From Candidatus Sericytochromatia bacterium (lineage in GTDB: Bacteria > Cyanobacteriota > Sericytochromatia > JACMPN01): a stretch of DNA of 10,550 bases. The DNA is taken from assembly GCA_014377495.1 (NCBI GenBank), contig JACMPN010000262.1, positions 1 through 10,550 of the forward strand, written 5' to 3'. Below, in pieces: positions 6,198-10,550 of the stretch. The number at the start of each line of letters is the position of its first letter. Position 1 is the stretch's first letter. The position numbers and the translations under genes are program-made. The notes beneath the pieces are model-generated. The model was not told the DNA's origin, did not search any database, and saw nothing but the letters and a program-made list of their open reading frames with translations.

Positions 6198-6728
6198 TCA
6201 GGCACAACAGCCGATACGGTCATAGCCGTATCGGACAGTACCTGGCGCGGATCCGGGACCGAGCAGTGTCATGCCGCATTTTTCCATGACGCGGATCGAG
6301 GGCGTCAGGTGCGGATACGTCTCAGCGACGATCCGTTTGACGGTCCGATCCGCCAGCGCCCAATCGATCAGGTCAAGCACGGCCTCAGTCGCCAGACCTT
6401 GCCGCTGGTAAGCAGGGACGACGGAATAGCCAAGCTCCACCGTACCATCAGCATCTGGACGACCCTTGAACCCGACCGTGCCGATCAGGCGACGCTCGGT
6501 CCCCTCTGTGTGCACGAGATACCAGAGCAGCCATTCCTCCTGATCAGGGTCGACTGTCAACTGTTCGGTCAGCCAGCGCTGGGCATCTTCGTCCATCTGT
6601 TCGGGGGGCCATTGCTCGGCAACGGTCCCGTCGACCATGGTGGCCAGGGCTGCCTTGTCCGTGACGGGCACCTGCGCCATGGCCAGGGACAGGGCGATGA
6701 GTTCCAGACGTGAGGTCGTGATGATCAT
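6198..6728 (-). CDS. GNAT family N-acetyltransferase (RimJ/RimL type)
   Basis: Predicted acetyl-CoA-dependent transferase acting on an amine of a protein N-terminus or small molecule. Seen: 176 aa, cytosolic. The N-terminus (TTSRLELIAL) is typical of the RimJ/RimL-like Acetyltransf_3 group. Then follow LIGTVGFKG (central strands), VELGYSVVPAYQRQGLATEAV, which contains the acetyl-CoA pyrophosphate-binding Q/RxxGxA signature, and the C-terminal core VAETYPHLTPSIRVMEKCGM. Length is normal and all core motifs are present. The start ATG at 6728 is 38 nt after the VanW stop, so it is probably the third gene of the macroglobulin-VanW transcript; no promoter stands out in the gap. The Shine-Dalgarno is weak (GGTGAC right before ATG). 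The substrate cannot be told from sequence. Confidence 0.9.
   Translation of the reverse strand: MIITTSRLELIALSLAMAQVPVTDKAALATMVDGTVAEQWPPEQMDEDAQRWLTEQLTVDPDQEEWLLWYLVHTEGTERRLIGTVGFKGRPDADGTVELGYSVVPAYQRQGLATEAVLDLIDWALADRTVKRIVAETYPHLTPSIRVMEKCGMTLLGPGSAPGTVRYGYDRIGCCA
6211..6234. repeat. Perfect 9-bp inverted repeat inside the acetyltransferase 3' end
   Basis: CCGATACGG and CCGTATCGG separated by TCATAG, 13 bases inside the coding region from the stop codon. It can form a stable hairpin in either strand's RNA. No T-run follows on the minus strand, so it is not a standard terminator; it may slow RNA decay or be a coincidence of the encoded residues. Confidence 0.4.
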
Positions 6729-6766
6729 GTCACCAATGGTCTCAGGAAAACGGCCGTGTGACCAAC

Positions 6767-7297
6767 TTAACCCGCCGGGCGGACGATGGCCACGATCAGC
6801 TTGTCACCGTGGACCGTGGCGGTGACGGTGACTTTCGACGGGGCCCGCCAGATCAGGTCGGCTCCGCCATACCAGACCGTGGCGTCTTCGCCGGGCGGTA
6901 CCGACTGCACGCTGCCCCGATGCGGTACCCGGCGCACGATCGGACACCCGGCCCGCTTTGCCGCACCGTAGAGGGTGGAACTCAGCTGACAGATGCCGCC
7001 ACCGACGCTGGTGATCCGGTTGCCCTCCATCAAAGCAACGGCTTCCCGATAACCGCGAGCCGTGGTGCGGGGACCGACGGCCGCATTAAAGCTGAAGTCC
7101 CTGCCTGATTCCACTGTCACGCCATCCAGCGCCCGTGTCGCCGTCTCAATGTTCTGCCGCTGCTCGGCCGTACGCTGACTGAGATCGGTCGTCATCACGG
7201 CCAGTATCGTCTCCGGATGGTGCCGGTATTCCAGGACGCCTACGCCAAGGGCCGCCAGACTGAGCAACGCCGCAAACACGACGGTGGGCGTCCGCAT
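6767..7297 (-). CDS. Membrane-anchored VanW family protein
   Basis: VanW-family protein. The family is named from a vancomycin-resistance cluster accessory gene; its activity is unknown but it is linked to the cell envelope. Seen: 176 aa, a short N-terminal hydrophobic helix (about residues 5-22) that is either an anchor or an uncleaved signal, then the VanW domain: GRDFSFNAAVGPRTTARGY, the family hallmark GGGICQLSSTLY (Cys103), HRGSVQSVPPGEDATVWYGG and a C-terminal strand. Many VanW proteins also carry G5 or peptidoglycan-binding domains; this one is the bare domain. An open frame extends upstream to 7501, but that part overlaps the macroglobulin gene and has no family likeness. The ATG at 7297 lies 2 nt after the upstream stop codon, so translation is probably coupled. 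The acetyltransferase gene follows. Confidence 0.9.
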   Translation of the reverse strand: MRTPTVVFAALLSLAALGVGVLEYRHHPETILAVMTTDLSQRTAEQRQNIETATRALDGVTVESGRDFSFNAAVGPRTTARGYREAVALMEGNRITSVGGGICQLSSTLYGAAKRAGCPIVRRVPHRGSVQSVPPGEDATVWYGGADLIWRAPSKVTVTATVHGDKLIVAIVRPAG

Positions 7298-7299
7298 GC

Positions 7300-10287
7300 C
7301 TATTCGCCGACAGTGAGCTGCGTCTCGGCATCCCGGGCCCGCACGTCTGGGGCGTACATTTCCGAAATCACCGGCGGTAGGGCCCGCACGGTCCCGGGAA
7401 TCTCGGGGCGCAGCACATAGTAGACCTGATGCTTGCCCGCCGGCAGCTGCCGTATGAAGAACGCCACCTTGTCGTCGCGCACCTCCCGGTGACTCCACCA
7501 ATACGACCAGGCGATATCCCCGTTTTGATCGGGGATGACCTCCATACCGCTGGGCAGGGGATCCTCGATCATGGCGTAGCCGTGGGCTTTGGCCGTGTCA
7601 ATGCTCAGTTCGACGAGGACCAGGTCACCCGGCGCCAGTTTGCCGGAGACGGCAGGCAGTACCGCCGCCTCTTTGACCGAGAACCAGCGGGCGTAGTTGC
7701 TGCCGGCTTTGGCGTCCCGTACGGCGGCGGTCAGCATCCGGTATTTACGGGTGATGGTCAGGCCCTCGCGTGCGGCCGCATCCAAATGGTCCGCCCGCAC
7801 AAAGACGGACCGTTCCAAGCTGTATGGCAACGCCCGGGTATCGCTGTCATCCCGTTGGATCGTCAGACTGTGGTTGCCCACTGTCAGTTGATCCGCCTTG
7901 ACGTTGATCCGATATCCCGTACGCCAGGCGGTGGGATCGGCCAAGTCCGTCTGGGCCAGGGTCTTACCGTCCATCGTCACCGTGACGGGCATGGTGGCAG
8001 GCGGCTCACCGGCCCGTTGGCTGACGGCCGCCAAGGCGAGAACGATGGCGGCCGTGTCTTTTGTGCTCTGCCAATGACTGCCCCGTCGTTGGGTTAGGAG
8101 ATATCGGACACCGGCATCGATCCGGGGGCTGTCCGGCTGGACCAGAGTCATCGCCCGCACGACCAGTCCGGTGGTTTCGGTGGTGTCGGAGAACCATGGC
8201 TGCGTGCGGGCCGGCTCCCAATGGCTGAGCGCTTCGGAGTTGATCGCCAGGCCGTCGAGAGACCCGATGAGACTGCCGGCAGTCAGGCGGTCGCCGGCGT
8301 ACCAGGCGGCCATCGCCAGATGGGCCAGGCCCTGCGGACTCAGGCCTTCACGATTGGTATTCAGTTGTCTGATGCCGTCCTGACGGGGCAGACCCCAGCG
8401 TGACAGGGCATGCAGGACCAGGGCCTGCTCATCGGGACCCGCCCCCCGCTCGACCAGGGTCGGCGTGATTTTGTCGAAACCCAGATTCGGCCATTGGCGA
8501 ATGAGGTACTGGGTGCCGTTGCGCAAGATGGGCTCCGGCACGGTCAACCCGGCCGCATGGGCTTCTTTCAAGGCCAACAGGGTGTACGCGGTCAACGTCG
8601 GCGTGCTGCCGTCATTGACCCACCAGCCCCAGCCGCCGTCCTGATGCTGCAAGGCGCTGATCCGCTCCATGCCGTCCCGCAGGCGTTTGGTATCGATGCG
8701 GGCATCGACGAGGGGACCTGCCACCAATTCGGGGACGAAGCGGTTCAATGTCTGCTCGATACACCCGTAGGGATAGTCCCGCAGGTAGGTCAATGCCCCT
8801 GCCACTGCCCCCAGCGGGGTGGGCGTCAGTTCAATGGCCAGGGTGGCGGTGCCGGGCACAGCATCTTTGGGAATCAGGATGGCCAGGTCGGTTTTACCCG
8901 TGGACGTGCCGGCCATGACGGCGATGTCCGCCGTCCCGTGCGGCAGGATCGGAAATGCTTGTTCGAGGGCATCCCCGGCCTGGTCACCCGAAGCCTTCAG
9001 GGTCAACGTCGCCGTTCCGGCCGTTTCAGCCGTCAAAGCATAGGTCTGTTTGGCCACACCATTCGGATCGATCGTCACCCTGGCGTCGCCGGATCCGCCC
9101 AAGGCCAGGCCCATGGCGGACAGGGTGGCCCGGATGGTGGTCTGCTTGGGCAGGTAGCTGTGGATCAGTCCGATCAGGGTCAACCGATCGCCTTCAACCA
9201 TAAAGCGGGGGGTGGCCAGTCGGACGATCAGGTCCTGGGAGGTCAGGAACGACATCCGGTCACCGCCGACCTTGGTATCGGCCGTGTGGGCCCTGGTCGT
9301 GACGATCCACGTCGTCAGGTTGTCGGGCAGGGGGACGGACACGACGGCCTTGCCGGTCCCGTCCGTACGGATCGCCGGGAACCAGGCTGCCGTGTCGAGG
9401 AAGTTCTTGCGGACCCGCGGATTCGCCGCATCCTTGTCGGCGCCGCCGCTATAGTCCTCCGCAAAGGAATAGGCGGTATCCACCGTGTTCGCCCGAGGAC
9501 CGTGGAAGACGGAGCGGGGATCAGGGGTATGGTCTGGCGACAGGGCGTAAATCGCCCCATCGACGACGCCGACGGAGACTTCGGCCGGCACGCCGTGACC
9601 GGCGGCATCGACGGTACTGACGGTCAGTCGGGCGGTGTCACCCGGCTTGTAGCGTTTCTGGTCCGGTGTCACTGTCACCGTCAGGAATTTGTCGGCGGGC
9701 ATGACGTTCAACGACCGTGTGGCGGATACCAACTGCTTGCCGTCGACGATGATCGCCGAGATGTAGGCGTTCGGACTGTACTCGGCCTTCACGGGCAGTT
9801 TGACGGTGACGCTCGGACCACCGCCCCGCAGGACCCGGGTCTCGTGCAGCCGGTCCCCTTCGATCGTCAGCAGGATCGGCACGCCAGCCGTTGGGCGGGC
9901 GATGAACACGGTGGCCGTGTCGCCGGCCTTATAGCGCTTTTTGTCGAAGACGATCTGCATCGCCTCCGACCGGTAGCTGGTGCTGTCGCCGCCTTCGGCG
10001 CTGACCCAGACATTGGTGCTGGCGACGGTCTGTCGTTTTGCCGCATCGCTGAGGGTCGTGACGATCAGGTAGCTTCCGGCGGCCGGCGCCTGGAAGCTCA
10101 CCCGCCCCACACCGTGGGCATCCGTTGCCACCGGAGATTGGCTGACGGCCTTGTAGGTGTCGACCCTTTTGGCTTCGCCATCGGCGTTCAGCGGGGCCGG
10201 GACCACTTCGAAAAATGCCGCCGTGCCGGAGGCCGCCACTGGCTCATTGGCGAGATTCCGGGTCTTGACCGTCACCGCAGGCCCTGA
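7300..10287 (-). CDS. Thioester-containing bacterial alpha-2-macroglobulin, 5' end missing
   Basis: Large periplasmic protease-trapping protein; in this family cleavage of a bait region exposes an internal thioester that covalently captures the protease. Seen, N- to C-terminal (about 995 residues): MG-type beta-sandwich modules (10287 to about 9550, e.g. VTVKTRNLANEPV, KRYKAGDTATVFIARP, KRYKPGDTARLTVSTVD); a bait-like flexible stretch rich in D, A and G (about 9415-9480); the conserved A2M domain (9265-9412, NFLDTAAWFPAI to PLPDNLTTWIV); the thioester motif CIEQ in YGCIEQTLNRFVP (8752-8763); an alpha-helical thioester domain with HQDGGWGWW (about 8100-8790); and a C-terminal receptor-like domain ending QLTVGE. 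Full-length relatives are usually 1500 or more residues, so the signal peptide and first modules are absent. The frame stays open to 10542, but residues beyond about 10287 are antisense to a transposase. Confidence 0.9.
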   Translation of the reverse strand, partial: SGPAVTVKTRNLANEPVAASGTAAFFEVVPAPLNADGEAKRVDTYKAVSQSPVATDAHGVGRVSFQAPAAGSYLIVTTLSDAAKRQTVASTNVWVSAEGGDSTSYRSEAMQIVFDKKRYKAGDTATVFIARPTAGVPILLTIEGDRLHETRVLRGGGPSVTVKLPVKAEYSPNAYISAIIVDGKQLVSATRSLNVMPADKFLTVTVTPDQKRYKPGDTARLTVSTVDAAGHGVPAEVSVGVVDGAIYALSPDHTPDPRSVFHGPRANTVDTAYSFAEDYSGGADKDAANPRVRKNFLDTAAWFPAIRTDGTGKAVVSVPLPDNLTTWIVTTRAHTADTKVGGDRMSFLTSQDLIVRLATPRFMVEGDRLTLIGLIHSYLPKQTTIRATLSAMGLALGGSGDARVTIDPNGVAKQTYALTAETAGTATLTLKASGDQAGDALEQAFPILPHGTADIAVMAGTSTGKTDLAILIPKDAVPGTATLAIELTPTPLGAVAGALTYLRDYPYGCIEQTLNRFVPELVAGPLVDARIDTKRLRDGMERISALQHQDGGWGWWVNDGSTPTLTAYTLLALKEAHAAGLTVPEPILRNGTQYLIRQWPNLGFDKITPTLVERGAGPDEQALVLHALSRWGLPRQDGIRQLNTNREGLSPQGLAHLAMAAWYAGDRLTAGSLIGSLDGLAINSEALSHWEPARTQPWFSDTTETTGLVVRAMTLVQPDSPRIDAGVRYLLTQRRGSHWQSTKDTAAIVLALAAVSQRAGEPPATMPVTVTMDGKTLAQTDLADPTAWRTGYRINVKADQLTVGNHSLTIQRDDSDTRALPYSLERSVFVRADHLDAAAREGLTITRKYRMLTAAVRDAKAGSNYARWFSVKEAAVLPAVSGKLAPGDLVLVELSIDTAKAHGYAMIEDPLPSGMEVIPDQNGDIAWSYWWSHREVRDDKVAFFIRQLPAGKHQVYYVLRPEIPGTVRALPPVISEMYAPDVRARDAETQLTVGE

Positions 10288-10305
10288 TGGAGGCCGTGAA
10301 GTGCT
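10270..10305. other. Junction between macroglobulin gene and transposase fragment
   Basis: On the minus strand the macroglobulin reading frame is sensible up to about 10287 (SGPAVTVKTRN). From about 10292 the plus strand reads as ISL3 transposase. The switch happens within about 30 bases, with no non-coding spacer, no transposase start codon or ribosome site and no recognisable terminal inverted repeat. The exact breakpoint cannot be set by eye. Confidence 0.65.
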
Positions 10306-10550
10306 GGTTGAGAGCACCGAGGACCAAGACGGCTGCCCGTCTTGCGGGGTGCCCTCGGGCCGGGTGAAGGACCGCCCGGTGAGCCGGATCGCTGATCTGC
10401 CGCACGGTGCCCTGGGGTTGCGGGTCCGGGTTCGTAAGCGCCGATTGCTCTGCGTCGAGCAGCTGTGCGAGCGCCAGTCCTTCACCCAGTCGTGCGCGCA
10501 GCTGCCGACCAGGTCGCGCTTGACCAGCCGGTTGCGCATCAAGGTCAGCG
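10286..10550 (+). pseudogene. ISL3-family transposase fragment (zinc-finger N-terminal region), truncated at both ends
   Basis: The plus strand, in the frame of 10286, encodes the N-terminal region of an ISL3-type transposase, the DNA-binding part of the enzyme that moves the insertion sequence. Seen: GREVLVESTEDQDG, a first zinc-finger half CPSC (Cys at 10334 and 10343), VKDRPVSRIADLPHG, LRVRVRKRRLLC, the second half CVEQLC (Cys at 10451 and 10466), SFTQ, then RSRLTSRLR leading into the helix-turn-helix region where the window ends. The C-x2-C and C-x4-C spacing and the KRR segment between are what I know of ISL3 elements, with a flavour common in actinobacteria. Roughly the first 20-25 residues and the start codon are missing, replaced by the macroglobulin sequence. 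The longer minus-strand frame across this stretch is a shadow. Confidence 0.8.

Noticed and set aside
7298..7501. Longer start for the VanW protein at 7501
   Set aside because: The added residues overlap the macroglobulin 3' end, have no family likeness and hide the membrane helix that begins after the ATG at 7297.
8410..10287. A 625-codon open frame on the plus strand
   Set aside because: It is antisense to the macroglobulin gene, is rich in Gly, Gln, Arg and His with no domain signs, and is explained by the GC-rich codon pattern of the real gene.
10288..10542. N-terminal extension of the macroglobulin frame up to an ATG at 10542
   Set aside because: The residues are Arg/Ser-rich without macroglobulin likeness or a signal peptide, and the opposite strand encodes a recognisable zinc-finger transposase.

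Overview
The window looks like a GC-rich chromosome segment from a Gram-negative bacterium. The main evidence is a set of Sec-type signal peptides, a periplasmic-type thioester alpha-2-macroglobulin and a sigma70-like TATAAT element. The phylum cannot be fixed from the sequence; a proteobacterium-like lineage is a guess. No rRNA, tRNA or CRISPR array was seen.

Layout: two plus-strand genes open the window (19-2314). The first is a prokaryotic pentameric ligand-gated ion channel. The second is a membrane-anchored double-Cache sensor that ends right after a HAMP-like segment and has no output domain. From 2336 onward all the genes that belong to this region lie on the minus strand, so the sensor gene converges on a secreted PhoD-like phosphatase (2336-3706). 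Upstream of that are two small secreted proteins of opposite charge: a lysine-rich one (3873-4451) and one with a very acidic tail (4546-4872). The acidic gene has a promoter region with a TATAAT box set among inverted repeats. A largely gene-free stretch (4949-5249) follows, then a DUF5069 protein (5250-5726), a second gap (5727-6197) with an AT-rich island, a GNAT acetyltransferase (6198-6728), a membrane-anchored VanW protein (6767-7297) and a large thioester alpha-2-macroglobulin gene (7300 to about 10287).

VanW starts 2 nt after the macroglobulin stop codon, so those two are almost certainly one translation unit acting at the cell envelope. At about 10270-10305 the macroglobulin coding sequence stops making sense. 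The opposite strand then reads as the zinc-finger N-terminal region of an ISL3-family transposase, itself lacking its start. Neither gene is intact at that junction and no insertion-sequence end is visible, so it is either a real rearrangement or a chimeric join in the assembly.

Points most worth following up: the channel plus output-less Cache sensor pair, the acidic/basic secreted pair with its structured promoter, the macroglobulin-VanW coupling, and the abrupt transposase junction.
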